Shown: piece by piece, positions 18,356 to 27,895 of the stretch
Position numbering within the stretch: position 1 is the stretch's first letter
Layout of the letters: each line of letters opens with the position of its first letter
Position numbers and translations under genes: made by a program
The notes under the pieces: generated by a model
Databases searched by the model: none
Seen by the model: only the letters and a program-made list of their open reading frames with translations
Told to the model about the DNA's origin: nothing
Origin: Gluconobacter cerinus
GTDB taxonomy: Bacteria > Pseudomonadota > Alphaproteobacteria > Acetobacterales > Acetobacteraceae
Assembly (NCBI RefSeq): GCF_002723935.1
Contig: NZ_BEWM01000001.1
Coordinates: 310,001 to 374,000 of the forward strand
Reading direction: 5' to 3'
Length of the DNA stretch: 64,000 nt

Positions 18356-19174
18356 TCAGGATTGCAGAAAAGACAGCAAATCCGCGTTCAGTTGATCTCC
18401 ATGGGTGACCGCAAAACCGTGCGGCGCACCGGCATAGACCTTGAGAACCGCCCCCGGAACCAGTTTTGCCGTCAGGGCGCCTGTGGCCTCAAAAGGCACG
18501 ATCTGGTCATCATCTCCATGAATAATCAGGGTCGGGACGGTGATCTGCTTCATGTCTTCCCGATAATCCAGCCTGGAGAATGCCTTGACGCACTCGATCG
18601 TGCTCCGCAAGGACGCCTGAAGAGCAATCTGCTGCGTCTGCCCCAGAACACCGTCAGAAATCTCCGCGCCATGATTGATCCCGTAAAAGGGCACCGCAAA
18701 GTCTTTCAGGAACTGGGCCCGGTCTTTCACCAAGCCTTCGATGATGCCATCGAAAACAGCCGCATCAACCCCTTCGGGATGATCGTTCAGCTTCATGAAA
18801 ACAGGCGTGACAGCCCCCAGAAGCACCAGCTTCGCAACGCGGTCACTGCCATGGCGTGTCAGATACCGGGTGACATCCCCGCCCCCCATCGAGAAGCCGA
18901 CCAGCGTCACATCTCTCAGATCCAGGATTTCGATCAGTTCTGCAATATCATCAGCAAAACGATCATAGGTATTGCCATCCCAGGGCTGGCTTGACCGCCC
19001 GAACCCGCGCCGGTCAAAGGCAATCACACGGTAGCCGTTCTGTGCCAGAAACAGCATCTGTGAATCCCACATGTCTGAACTCAGCGGCCAGCCATGGCTG
19101 AACAGGGCGGGCTTTCCGGTGCCCCAGTCCTTGAAATAAATCTCTGCCCCGTCGGATGTCGTAAATCTAGCCAT
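18356..19174 (-). CDS. Alpha/beta hydrolase, non-haem chloroperoxidase type
   Basis: A 272-residue soluble alpha/beta hydrolase. The oxyanion region is SHGWPLSSDMWD, the nucleophile serine is in VGFSMGGGDVTRYL (~residue 96), the acid is in IIHGDDDQIVPFE and the histidine in GAPHGFAVTHGDQ. This arrangement matches cofactor-free haloperoxidases and related esterases; members usually act as esterases or perhydrolases in vitro, and the physiological substrate is not known. CGGAG lies 7 bases before the ATG. It stands alone between a terminator and the CPBP gene. Confidence 0.9.
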   Translation of the reverse strand: MARFTTSDGAEIYFKDWGTGKPALFSHGWPLSSDMWDSQMLFLAQNGYRVIAFDRRGFGRSSQPWDGNTYDRFADDIAELIEILDLRDVTLVGFSMGGGDVTRYLTRHGSDRVAKLVLLGAVTPVFMKLNDHPEGVDAAVFDGIIEGLVKDRAQFLKDFAVPFYGINHGAEISDGVLGQTQQIALQASLRSTIECVKAFSRLDYREDMKQITVPTLIIHGDDDQIVPFEATGALTAKLVPGAVLKVYAGAPHGFAVTHGDQLNADLLSFLQS

Positions 19175-19292
19175 GAGTGTGCTCCGTTAAGAGGTCAGGA
19201 AAGCATCGGCTCCCCCTGAAACCTTGCTCTTACGATAAGCTCTGCTCGTCATGCTCAATATAGACATCATGGAATAGTAAGATTTCCATTCA

Positions 19293-19937
19293 TCACTGAT
19301 GCCAGGCCGCACCCGTGTAGAAAAACCGCCCTAACCCCACCGTGAAAATCAGACATCCGTACAGGCTGTGTTCAAAGCAGGTCAGGGTGAGCGAACGATG
19401 CCGACTGTAATCGCTCGCAAACAGCGCTCCCCCTATCAGCGTCATGCCCACGGCAATCCGGTTCAGAAACAGAATATGCGCAAAGCCGAATGCCACGGCA
19501 CTGGCCGCAATCGTCACTGGCGCAATACGGAACAAAGAGTCGTATCGGGAGAACAGAAACGCCCGGTACAGAACCTCCTGTGGCCAGACGGACAGAATGG
19601 GATAGAGCACCATGACCAGCAGCCAGAACAGCGGCTTTTGTCTCGGCAGGCTCAGGAATACGTCTGGCCAGACCCACCATGTCAGCAGCACGATCAGTGG
19701 AGCGAGAGCTGTGAAACGCAGTAAAATTCTGCGTGCTTCTCTCGGAAAATCATGGACCTCTGACTTCTGGTGCCTGAGCGAGACGAAAGCCAGAAGCGCG
19801 GCAACCCAGAGCAGGCCGAACAACAACCCGGCCCGGCGAAGAGACAGAATGAGCAAAGGGCCGCCGCCGTATAGCGCTAGGAACTCCGCTCCAAGATACA
19901 GGCGCCTGCCAAAAGAGGCCGTTGGGCGAACGGGCAT
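19293..19937 (-). CDS. CPBP-family intramembrane protein (Abi/CAAX protease-like)
   Basis: A polytopic membrane protein of 214 residues with about six hydrophobic segments. The three family motifs are present: PQEVLYRAFLF (EExxxR-like, with Gln in place of the first Glu), FGFAHILFLN (FxxxH) and CFEHSLYGCLIF (HxxxB). The PQExxYR form is a recognisable subgroup, so activity is not ruled out. The ATG at 19937 was preferred over a TTG two codons earlier; GGAAGG lies about 10 bases upstream. No neighbour suggests a substrate. Relatives act in CAAX processing, bacteriocin immunity or membrane signalling. Confidence 0.82.
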   Translation of the reverse strand: MPVRPTASFGRRLYLGAEFLALYGGGPLLILSLRRAGLLFGLLWVAALLAFVSLRHQKSEVHDFPREARRILLRFTALAPLIVLLTWWVWPDVFLSLPRQKPLFWLLVMVLYPILSVWPQEVLYRAFLFSRYDSLFRIAPVTIAASAVAFGFAHILFLNRIAVGMTLIGGALFASDYSRHRSLTLTCFEHSLYGCLIFTVGLGRFFYTGAAWHQ

Positions 19938-20013
19938 AGACAACAGACCTTCCGAAGTTCAGCCGGGAAGGCAGACTATCATGATGCCCCTGAATTTTTC
20001 GAAAAGCGGACAA

Positions 20014-20053
20014 AAGAAAAGCCGGTACCCCTTCAGGAGTACCGGCTTTTTCA
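20014..20053. terminator. Intrinsic terminator downstream of aspS
   Basis: GAAAAGCCGGTAC and GTACCGGCTTTTTC pair around an 11-base loop, with A-rich and T-rich flanks. It lies 20 bp beyond the aspS stop on the minus strand. Confidence 0.9.
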
Positions 20054-20072
20054 GACGTCAGGCACGAATACG

Positions 20073-21869
20073 TTACTTTGTGACAGCAGGCTTTGGCTTC
20101 GGCAGATCCAGCGCCAGATGCAGCTCCTTCAGACGGGCTGGCTCGACCGGAGCCGGGGCTTCCATCATCAGGTCTTCGCCGCTCTGGTTCAGCGGGAAAA
20201 GAATGACCTCACGGATGTTCGGCTCATCAGCCAGCAGCATCACGATACGGTCCACACCCGGAGCAGCACCACCATGCGGCGGAGCGCCGTAGCGGAAGGC
20301 GTTCAGCATGCCACCGAAGCGCTCTTCCACAACTTCCGGGCCATAACCTGCGATCTCGAAGGCGCGCAGCATGACTTCCGGCAGATGGTTCCGGATTGCG
20401 CCGGAGGACAGCTCCACGCCGTTGCAGACGATGTCGTACTGGTAGGCATTGATCGTCAGCGGGTCCTGCGTGTTCAGCGCGTCCAGACCACCCTGCGGCA
20501 TGGAGAACGGATTGTGGGAGAAGTCCACCTTGCCCGTCTCTTCGTTGAGCTCGAACATCGGGAAGTCCACCACCCAGCAGAAGCGGAAGGCATTCTTCTC
20601 AATGAGGTCCAGCTCTGTCGCCACCTTGGTGCGAACAACGCCGGAGAACTTGGCAACTTCGTCACCCTTGCCAGCAGCAAAGAACACAGCATCGCCAGCC
20701 TTCAGGCCACAGATCTCACGGATGCTCTCGACGCGCTCAGCTTCAAGGTTCTTGGCAATCGGGCCCTTTCCGCCTTCTGCCTCGAAAATAATGTAGCCCA
20801 GACCACCTGCGCCGCTCTCACGCGCCCAGGTGTTCAGCTTGTCAAAGAAACCACGTGGGCGATCACCTGCACCCGGCGCCGGGATCGCACGGATCTGCCC
20901 GCCAGAAGCTGCGATCTTGGCGAAAAGACCAAAACCGGAGTCCCGGAAAGCATTCGTTACGTCCTTGATGATCAGCGGGTTACGCAGATCCGGCTTGTCG
21001 GAGCCGTAGTCGCGCATGGCATCAGCATACGGAATGCGCGGGAATGCGCCGTCCGTGATCTTCCAGCCTTCCGGCGTGAATTCGTTGAAGACGCCAGCCA
21101 GAACCGGCTCCAGAACCGTGAAGACGTCTTCCTGCGTGACGAAGGACATCTCGAAATCGAGCTGATAGAACTCGCCCGGGCTACGATCAGCGCGTGACGC
21201 TTCATCGCGGAAACACGGAGCAATCTGGAAGTAACGGTCGAAACCCGCAACCATTGCAAGCTGCTTGAACTGCTGCGGGGCCTGCGGAAGCGCATAGAAC
21301 TTGCCCGGATGCAAACGTGCCGGCACAAGGAAGTCACGCGCGCCTTCCGGGGAAGAGGCCGTCAGGATCGGGGTCTGGAACTCGGTGAAGCCTTGCTCGA
21401 TCATGCGCTGACGCAGGCTGGTGATGACCCGGCTACGCAGCATGATATTCTGATGCATCTTCTCGCGACGGAGATCGATATAGCGGTACTTCAGGCGCAG
21501 TTCTTCAGGATAATTCTCCTGACCGGCCACCTGAAATGGCAGAACAGCCGCGTTGGAACGGACTTCCAGCTCTTCGGCAAGAACTTCGATGTCACCCGTC
21601 GGCAGGTTCGGGTTCCGCTGGGAACCCTGACGGACCACAACCTTGCCGGTAACGGTAATGACGCTCTCAACGCGAAGGCGCTCGGCCTTTTCCAGCAGGT
21701 CCGTGCCAGCAGGGATAACAACCTGTGTCACGCCATAATGGTCACGCAGATCGATGAACAGCAGGCCACCATGGTCGCGCTTGCTGTGCACCCAGCCGGA
21801 CAGGCGGACGGTCTGTCCGGCGTCCTGTTCACGCAGGGCGCTACAGTCATGGGTGCGGTATGGATGCAT
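20073..21869 (-). CDS. aspS: Aspartyl-tRNA synthetase
   Basis: Class IIb synthetase of 598 residues. The N-terminal OB fold binds the anticodon ([20 protein letters not shown]). The catalytic core shows [24 protein letters not shown] motif 1/2 sequence and [12 protein letters not shown], with the bacterial GAD insertion between. Motif 3 is [19 protein letters not shown] near the end. The ATG at 21869 has AGAGG 6 bases before it; an upstream in-frame TTG was rejected. Whether it also charges tRNA-Asn (non-discriminating type, needing GatCAB) cannot be decided here. Confidence 0.98.
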   Translation of the reverse strand: MHPYRTHDCSALREQDAGQTVRLSGWVHSKRDHGGLLFIDLRDHYGVTQVVIPAGTDLLEKAERLRVESVITVTGKVVVRQGSQRNPNLPTGDIEVLAEELEVRSNAAVLPFQVAGQENYPEELRLKYRYIDLRREKMHQNIMLRSRVITSLRQRMIEQGFTEFQTPILTASSPEGARDFLVPARLHPGKFYALPQAPQQFKQLAMVAGFDRYFQIAPCFRDEASRADRSPGEFYQLDFEMSFVTQEDVFTVLEPVLAGVFNEFTPEGWKITDGAFPRIPYADAMRDYGSDKPDLRNPLIIKDVTNAFRDSGFGLFAKIAASGGQIRAIPAPGAGDRPRGFFDKLNTWARESGAGGLGYIIFEAEGGKGPIAKNLEAERVESIREICGLKAGDAVFFAAGKGDEVAKFSGVVRTKVATELDLIEKNAFRFCWVVDFPMFELNEETGKVDFSHNPFSMPQGGLDALNTQDPLTINAYQYDIVCNGVELSSGAIRNHLPEVMLRAFEIAGYGPEVVEERFGGMLNAFRYGAPPHGGAAPGVDRIVMLLADEPNIREVILFPLNQSGEDLMMEAPAPVEPARLKELHLALDLPKPKPAVTK

Positions 21870-21950
21870 GTCGGGCCTCTTCAACGTCCTGGCGGATAAG
21901 TGGGCGCAGGAAGCCGGGACGGCCCGCTCATGTCAAGCTTCGTGCGCGGT

Positions 21951-23474
21951 TCAGACCTTTTCCTGCACAAAACCTTCGAAATCGACGGCGGCTCTGGCCA
22001 TGTCATACGCATGACCCGCGCCCGCCAACGCAACAGGCTTTCCGTCCTTAAGATAGCTCGCAAGGAAGCTGAAGCCCTTGATATCCCCTTCAAGGCTGAC
22101 GTTATCGAAGCTCTCACCCCAACCTAGCAGCTCGATCTTCTTGCCAAACTGCTGCGTCCAGAACCATGGCGTCGGCATATGGCTGGTCTCGTGTCCCATC
22201 ATGGCCATTGCGGCGATCCGTCCCTGCACCTGCGCATGACGCCAATGCTCGATTCGCCGTGGTTTCCCCTCATGCAGGATGGCAGACGCATCCCCTGCAG
22301 CGTAAACACCGGGCGCTGCCCGCATCAGATGATCGACAACGATGGCACCGTCCTTATCCCGGTCCAGGCCTTGCACAAATCCGGTTGCAGGCGTCACGCC
22401 GATGCCGGCCAGAATGAAGGATGCTGGCAGCTTCATGCCATCTTCCAGCTCTACGCCTTCGGCCTTTTTCTCTCCGTAAATTTTCACGACTTTTGCGTCG
22501 GAAATGAACGCCACACCATTTTCTTCGTGTAACTGGCGCAGACGCGTTCCAATCTCTCGACCAAAGTGTTTTTCCATCGGCACGTCTGTGGAGGCGATGA
22601 CAGTCACTCCCACACCGCGCTGTCGCAGGCAGGAAGCCACTTCCAGGCCTATGAAACTCGCACCGATGATCGTTACGGCCTGATCCGGGTCAATAACCCG
22701 GGCAATCTCTTCCGCATCCTGCTCCCTGTGCAGCGTAAAGACGCGCTTCAGGTCTGCACCGGGAATGTCCAGGCGCTTGGACCGCGCGCCCGTTGCGATC
22801 AGAACATGATCGCCAGACACGCTCGTTCCGTCTGATAATTCAGCCGTTTTGGTAGCAGGATCGAAGGTCTGAATTGTTGCGTGCTTCAGACCAATACGGT
22901 GCTGGCCATAAAAAGATTCGCTTCGCAGCGAAGGAGCGTGCGCTTTCTCCGGCTCGCTCAGCAATACGGTCTTACTCAGGGCCGTCCGGTCATATGGACG
23001 GTGCTTTTCTTCCGTCACCATCGTGATTTTCCCGGCAAATCCCTCCTGACGGAGTGTCACCGCAGCCATCAGGCCTGCTGCACCGGCGCCGAGAATCAGG
23101 ACTGTTTCATCCTCCTGACGCGCTGATGGCACATCCCGCTTCATGGGGCTGGTGCCGACCAATACCCGACCGTCAACAATTTCCACCGGATACCGTGGCA
23201 GGGGCTCAAGAGCGAGCGGCTCTACGAGACTGCCGTCAACGGCATCGAAAACCGCCTTATGCCAAGGACAGACTAACACGCTGCCTTTTTCAGTCTTGCA
23301 GAACGCGCCCTGCTCCATCGGCGCTTCCTTATGGGGGCACTTGCCACCCAAGGCATGCACCTCCTCGCCGTCCTTCACCAGAACAACCGAAGTCCCCTCA
23401 ATGGAAAAAGAGGCAATCTGTCCCTCTTCCAGATCCTTGAAGGCCACTAGGTCGCGAAAATCATTGGTGCTCAT
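21951..23474 (-). CDS. Rieske-domain pyridine nucleotide-disulfide oxidoreductase
   Basis: A 507-residue fusion. Residues ~5-105 are a Rieske [2Fe-2S] domain with ligands in CPHKEAPMEQG and CPWHKAVFD. The rest is a ferredoxin-reductase-type FAD/NAD(P)H domain with LILGAGAAGLMAAV (~residue 125), PYDRTALSK, IIGASFIGLEVASCL (~residue 268) and the FAD-closing GVYAAGDASA. It resembles AIFM3 and single-component ferredoxin reductases. The start at 23474 has AGGGG 7 bases upstream. Electron transfer from NAD(P)H through FAD and the Rieske cluster to an oxygenase or other partner is the expected role; no partner gene is adjacent. Confidence 0.92.
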   Translation of the reverse strand: MSTNDFRDLVAFKDLEEGQIASFSIEGTSVVLVKDGEEVHALGGKCPHKEAPMEQGAFCKTEKGSVLVCPWHKAVFDAVDGSLVEPLALEPLPRYPVEIVDGRVLVGTSPMKRDVPSARQEDETVLILGAGAAGLMAAVTLRQEGFAGKITMVTEEKHRPYDRTALSKTVLLSEPEKAHAPSLRSESFYGQHRIGLKHATIQTFDPATKTAELSDGTSVSGDHVLIATGARSKRLDIPGADLKRVFTLHREQDAEEIARVIDPDQAVTIIGASFIGLEVASCLRQRGVGVTVIASTDVPMEKHFGREIGTRLRQLHEENGVAFISDAKVVKIYGEKKAEGVELEDGMKLPASFILAGIGVTPATGFVQGLDRDKDGAIVVDHLMRAAPGVYAAGDASAILHEGKPRRIEHWRHAQVQGRIAAMAMMGHETSHMPTPWFWTQQFGKKIELLGWGESFDNVSLEGDIKGFSFLASYLKDGKPVALAGAGHAYDMARAAVDFEGFVQEKV

Positions 23475-23550
23475 CGGACAGCCCCTGAAAATAGTGGAAA
23501 ATCTCGTTACAGAAACAAACGCAGCATAGGCATTCGGGTTGGCAAACAGC

Positions 23551-23586
23551 AAAAAACCCGCCGGGACAAAGCCCGGCGGGTTTTTT
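23551..23586. terminator. Intrinsic terminator downstream of the DUF2076 gene
   Basis: ACCCGCCGGG and CCCGGCGGGT pair around a 5-base loop (ACAAA/G side), flanked by A6 and T6. It separates the DUF2076 transcript from the Rieske reductase gene. Confidence 0.92.
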
Positions 23587-23622
23587 GGATAGAAGTTCTA
23601 TCAGGCGTAACATGCTGCGCCT

Positions 23623-24390
23623 TTAGAACATGTCGTCGAAGCCACCACCGTCTCCGCCACCGCCGAAGTCTCCTCCGCCGCCGCCAAAATCGGAATCAGT
23701 GAAGCCGCCACCTGCATCCGTGCCTGCACCGCCAAAAGGATCGGAGCCAGCATCACCATAGTTGTTGTTGATGATGGTTTCGCCACCGCCACCAAAAGCA
23801 CCGGCGTCCCCACCGGAGTGATGGTCGCTGAACAGACCTTCAAGCGCATTTGCTGCCATCATGCCGCCAGCCACACCCGCAGCCGTCGTCAGAGCGGAGC
23901 CAAGGAAGCCCGATCCACCGCGCTGGAACATGCCAGGCTGATATCCTGGCGGATAACCATACTGCTGCTGCGGCTGGAAGTTTGGCGGAGGCATGGCACC
24001 ACCTTGAGCTCCCCAGCCCGGAGGCGGAGCAGAAGCCTGCTGGCGGTTGTTATTGCCACCGCCGAACAGACCACCGAACAGTCCGCCACTTCCGGAAGGA
24101 CGGCTCTGCTGAGCCTGCTGAAGCTGCTGTTGCGCCTGCTGAAGCTGAAATTCCAGCTGACGGATACGATTCTGCGCCTGAGCAAGAGCTGCTTCCTGCA
24201 CAACCGCCATCTGCGTCACGCGATAACGGGCTTCCGGATATTTCTGGAAGTTATCAGCAATGAAGCGATCAGCCTCGGGGTCGATCGGCGGAAGAGCTGG
24301 CATCTGCTGCTGGCTGAAGCCACCTCCCTGCTGCGCACCACCAACACGGCCGATAAAGCGGGAAATGACTTCGCGTTCTTCGTTGTTCAT
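23623..24390 (-). CDS. DUF2076 family protein
   Basis: A 255-residue protein matching the DUF2076 layout: an N-terminal helical region (MNNEEREVISRFIGRV, residues 1-15, and IDPEADRFIADNFQKYPEAR), a Gln-rich coiled coil (~residues 75-105), then a Pro/Gly-rich stretch and a short hydrophobic segment (FLGSALTTAAGVAGGMMAANAL). The tail is very rich in Gly and Asp. The family is widespread in Proteobacteria but has no assigned function; it is suggested to be periplasmic or membrane-associated. AAGGA lies about 10 bases before the ATG. Confidence 0.85.
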   Translation of the reverse strand: MNNEEREVISRFIGRVGGAQQGGGFSQQQMPALPPIDPEADRFIADNFQKYPEARYRVTQMAVVQEAALAQAQNRIRQLEFQLQQAQQQLQQAQQSRPSGSGGLFGGLFGGGNNNRQQASAPPPGWGAQGGAMPPPNFQPQQQYGYPPGYQPGMFQRGGSGFLGSALTTAAGVAGGMMAANALEGLFSDHHSGGDAGAFGGGGETIINNNYGDAGSDPFGGAGTDAGGGFTDSDFGGGGGDFGGGGDGGGFDDMF

Positions 24391-24964
24391 CGTCTTTGAT
24401 CCTTCCAGACGAAGAAGTTACGTTCTCCCCCATCATATGAGGCACCAGCGCTCAATCGACAAGGGATCGACCTGCAGCTCCATCAAGCCTGCTACTAAAT
24501 TAGACGTAACGCACTTGACTGCTTTTAAGGCTCACGACGACCTGCATATCATGCAGTCAAACACAGTGTCTGATCTTTAGTTTCATGCTTGGGCTACCCA
24601 CGCCTTTCCAGCCATTCCCGTGTCATAGCGATTCGTCCATTTGACGAGGACATCCGCGATGTCACGGCTGCCTCCAAGCCGACAGCAAGCCACGTCGAAT
24701 CATGTGATGGCCAGAGCTTTGCCCTGACCGAAATTGCTGCGGATGTATATTCGACCTTCTCCACCCTTGCGGCTCAGACAGGAGACATGCCTTCGTGCTG
24801 AAAGTAACAACCGGAATAAGCGCCAGCTCTGACGGTAAAGCGGCGTTTGATAAGGCTGGCAGCGAATTTTCAACGATCTAGCAGTCCAATAGCCCCGCTC
24901 ACTTCCGGTTATGGACCTCAGGCTGTAAGGTAACCGCCAATTTTGCCAACCGGAGCCTATTGAA
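24391..24964. other. Non-coding gap between DUF2076 and glyQ genes
   Basis: 574 bp with no convincing gene. It includes both promoters of the divergent flanking genes, which I could not place with confidence, an inverted repeat at 24515-24560 and a 70-codon open frame at 24589-24801 on the plus strand. That frame is not recognisable and lacks a ribosome binding site; it may be the remnant of a lost gene. Confidence 0.5.
24515..24560. repeat. Nested inverted repeat
   Basis: TTGACTGC (24515-24522) pairs with GCAGTCAA (24553-24560), and a second palindrome, CTGCAT-N3-ATGCAG (24542-24556), shares the right arm. The two structures are mutually exclusive, as in a switchable leader or a protein-binding site. 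No T-run follows. Confidence 0.55.
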
Positions 24965-25843
24965 TTGTCTGCGACCCGGCCGCTCAGCTTTCAGGACCTG
25001 ATCCTGCGCCTTCATCAATTCTGGTCTGAAAAGGGCTGTGCTATCCTGCAGCCCTATGACACAGAAGTCGGAGCCGGAACGCTCTCCCCTCATACGACCC
25101 TGCGCGCTCTGGGCTCGAAGCCATGGGCTGCGGCCTATGTGCAGCCCTGCCGCCGCCCGTCGGACGGTCGTTACGGCCAGAACCCGAACCGCCTCCAGCA
25201 CTATTACCAGTATCAGGTCCTGCTGAAGCCAACCCCGGAAGAGAGCCAGAATCTGCTTCTGGAGAGCTATCGCGCCATCGGGATTGATCCCGAAAAGCAC
25301 GATATCCGATTCGTGGAAGACGATTGGGAAAACCCGACGATCGGCGCCTGGGGTCTGGGTTGGGAAGTCTGGTGTGATGGCATGGAAGTCACGCAGTTCA
25401 CGTATTTCCAGCAGGTTGGCGGTATCCCGACCGTCATGCCTTCTACCGAACTGACTTACGGGCTGGAACGGCTGGCCATGTATGTTCAGGGCGTTGAGAA
25501 CGTTTACGACCTGGACTTCAACGGCAAGGGCCTGAAGTACGGGGACGTGTTCCTGCGTGCCGAACGCGACTATTCCCGTCACAACTTCGAACTGGCCGAC
25601 ACGCAGATGCTGCTCACGCATTTCAACGATGCGGAAAAAGAGTCCATCCGTCTGGCAGAAGCTGGCGTCGCACAGCCTGCATTCGATCAGTGCCTGAAGG
25701 CTTCCCATTTTTTCAATCTTCTGGATGCCCGCGGCGTGATTTCCGTCTCTGAACGCGCATCCTATATCGGACGCGTCCGGACGCTGGCGAAAGCCTCCTG
25801 TGAAGCGTGGCTTGCTGGCGAGGAGGAGACGTCCAATGGCTGA
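24965..25843 (+). CDS. glyQ: Glycyl-tRNA synthetase alpha subunit
   Basis: The catalytic subunit of the bacterial alpha2beta2 glycyl-tRNA synthetase, 292 residues. The family core is unmistakable: [51 protein letters not shown], and EITQFTYF-like [13 protein letters not shown]. The start is a TTG at 24965, with GGAG 9 bases upstream; no ATG or GTG lies in frame at a suitable place. The 3' end overlaps glyS by 8 bases, and AGGAGGAG within glyQ serves glyS. Confidence 0.98.
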   Translation: MSATRPLSFQDLILRLHQFWSEKGCAILQPYDTEVGAGTLSPHTTLRALGSKPWAAAYVQPCRRPSDGRYGQNPNRLQHYYQYQVLLKPTPEESQNLLLESYRAIGIDPEKHDIRFVEDDWENPTIGAWGLGWEVWCDGMEVTQFTYFQQVGGIPTVMPSTELTYGLERLAMYVQGVENVYDLDFNGKGLKYGDVFLRAERDYSRHNFELADTQMLLTHFNDAEKESIRLAEAGVAQPAFDQCLKASHFFNLLDARGVISVSERASYIGRVRTLAKASCEAWLAGEEETSNG

Positions 25844-27890
25844 ACTGTTGCTTGAACTGTTCTGCGAGGAAATCCCGGCAGGCATGCAGCCCAAGGCTGC
25901 CAGCGAACTTGGCGCCCTTCTGACCAAAGCGCTCGATGGCCTTAACCCATCCGATATTCAGACGTTCTATGGTACCCGCCGTATCGCGACCGTCCTAAAC
26001 GTCGATGCCGAAATCCCGGCTCGCACCGTCTCCGAGCGTGGCCCCCGCGAAGGCGCACCGGAAAAGGCTCTGGAAGGCTTTACCCGCAAGCATGGAGTAA
26101 CGGCTGACGAACTCACGCTGGAAAACGGCTTCTGGGTTCTCAACAAGCAGCTTGATCCCGTGAGCGCGGAAAGCCGCGTGGCTGAAGCTGTGCCAGACCT
26201 TCTGTGGAAGTTCCCTTGGGCCAAATCCATGCGCTGGGGTGCTGGCTCAAACTTTTCATGGGTCCGCCCGCTCCGCCGCATCACCTGCCTGCTTGATGGC
26301 AAGGTCGTTCCCTTCTCGCTCGCCCGCGATGGAGATGATGCTCACGGCCTGAAGTCCTCCAACCTGTCCGAAGGTCACCGCTTCCTGGCGCCCGGCGCGT
26401 TTGAAGTCCGTTCGGCAGATCACTGGCTGGAAGAGCTGGAAACACGCTCCGTCATCGTGGACGCGGACAAGCGCCGCGACATGATCCGTACCGGTGTTCA
26501 CCGTCTGGCTGAACAGCAGGGCATTACGGTTGTGGAAGATGAAGGACTGGTCGATGAAGTCGCCGGTCTGGTCGAATATCCGGTTCCACTTCTGGGCCGC
26601 ATCGACGACGCATTCATGGACCTGCCTGCCGAAGTCATGCAGGTTTCGATGCGCATCAATCAACGCTATTTCGCCCTGCGCAATGCAGACGGCAAAGCCG
26701 CGCCGTTCTTCGCCTTCGTCGCTAACCTGCCGTTCAAGGATGGCGGCAAGCTGACGATCGCCGGAAACGAGCGCGTTCTGCGTGCCCGTTTCGCCGATGC
26801 CCGCCACTTCTGGGATCTGGATCGCAAAACAAAGCTCGCGGACCGCGTGGCAGCCCTCGATGCCGTGACCTTCCATGCGAAGCTGGGAACGCAGGGCGAG
26901 CGCGCCAAGCGGATTTCCGACCTCGCCGGAACTGTCGCTTCTGCCATGGGCCTGAGCGGAGAGCAGATCGAACAGGCAAAGCGCGCAGGCCTGCTGTCTA
27001 AAGCTGATCTGACGACCGGTATGGTCGGCGAATTCCCGGAACTTCAGGGCGTCATGGGCGGCTATTACGCAGCACATGATGGCGAAGGCGACGCCGTTTC
27101 AAAGGCTGTGGCCGAGCATTACATGCCGCGCGGCCAGTCCGACGATACGGCAAAAGCGCCTGTCTCGATTGCCGTGGCCCTTGCGGATCGTCTGGATCTG
27201 CTGGCTGGCTTCTTTGCCATTGGCGAGACGCCAACCGGCTCCGGAGATCCGTACGGCCTGCGTCGTGCGGCACTGGGCGTAATCCGCACTATTCGTGACA
27301 ACGGCCTGCGCCTGGATCTGACGGACCTCTTTGCCAAGGCGGCAAATGGTCGCGCCGGCGGAGAACTCGCCAAACTGCCGGACTTCATGGCAGACCGTCT
27401 GCGCGTTCAGCTTCGCAGTGAAGGCGAGCGCCACGACGTTCTGGCTGCCACCCTGGCAGGCGGTCTGGACGGCGATCTTGTACGCCTTCTGGCTCGTACT
27501 TCGGCGCTGTCTGACATGATCCAGACGGAAGATGGCAAGAACCTTCTCGCCGCAGCCAAGCGCGCCGCCAACATTCTGCGCATCGAAGACAAAAAGGACG
27601 GTCCTCACAAGGGAACACCAGATGCGTCTCTCTATGCGCAGGACGAAGAGCGCGCTCTGGCAGATGGCCTGAACAGTGCCGTGCCTGCGATCGAGACAGC
27701 CCTGAAAGACGAGCGTTTCACCGATGCCATGCAGGCCATTGCAGCCCTGCGCCCGACGCTGGACCGCTTCTTCGATGCTGTTACCGTCAACGCCCCGGAA
27801 GCCGACATTCGTGCCAACCGTCTGAAGCTTCTGGCGACTTTCCGCACGACCACAGCCCTGATCGCCGATTTCGGTCAGATCGAGGGCTGA
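25836..27890 (+). CDS. glyS: Glycyl-tRNA synthetase beta subunit
   Basis: The tRNA-binding beta subunit, 684 residues. [18 protein letters not shown] is the conserved N-terminus, with [19 protein letters not shown]-like [12 protein letters not shown], and the internal HD-like segment [20 protein letters not shown]. The C-terminal DALR-like anticodon domain ends in [13 protein letters not shown]. The ATG at 25836 follows a strong AGGAGGAG. It overlaps glyQ by 8 bases and lies 5 bp upstream of the DUF2075 gene, which suggests transcription through into that gene. Confidence 0.98.
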   Translation: MAELLLELFCEEIPAGMQPKAASELGALLTKALDGLNPSDIQTFYGTRRIATVLNVDAEIPARTVSERGPREGAPEKALEGFTRKHGVTADELTLENGFWVLNKQLDPVSAESRVAEAVPDLLWKFPWAKSMRWGAGSNFSWVRPLRRITCLLDGKVVPFSLARDGDDAHGLKSSNLSEGHRFLAPGAFEVRSADHWLEELETRSVIVDADKRRDMIRTGVHRLAEQQGITVVEDEGLVDEVAGLVEYPVPLLGRIDDAFMDLPAEVMQVSMRINQRYFALRNADGKAAPFFAFVANLPFKDGGKLTIAGNERVLRARFADARHFWDLDRKTKLADRVAALDAVTFHAKLGTQGERAKRISDLAGTVASAMGLSGEQIEQAKRAGLLSKADLTTGMVGEFPELQGVMGGYYAAHDGEGDAVSKAVAEHYMPRGQSDDTAKAPVSIAVALADRLDLLAGFFAIGETPTGSGDPYGLRRAALGVIRTIRDNGLRLDLTDLFAKAANGRAGGELAKLPDFMADRLRVQLRSEGERHDVLAATLAGGLDGDLVRLLARTSALSDMIQTEDGKNLLAAAKRAANILRIEDKKDGPHKGTPDASLYAQDEERALADGLNSAVPAIETALKDERFTDAMQAIAALRPTLDRFFDAVTVNAPEADIRANRLKLLATFRTTTALIADFGQIEG

Positions 27891-27895
27891 ACCTG

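Noticed and set aside
20118-21197. 359-codon plus-strand frame opposite aspS
   Set aside because: Antisense of aspS with no domain or ribosome site.
24589-24801. 70-codon plus-strand frame in the glyQ upstream gap
   Set aside because: No ribosome binding site and no recognisable family; listed only as a possible remnant within the gap.
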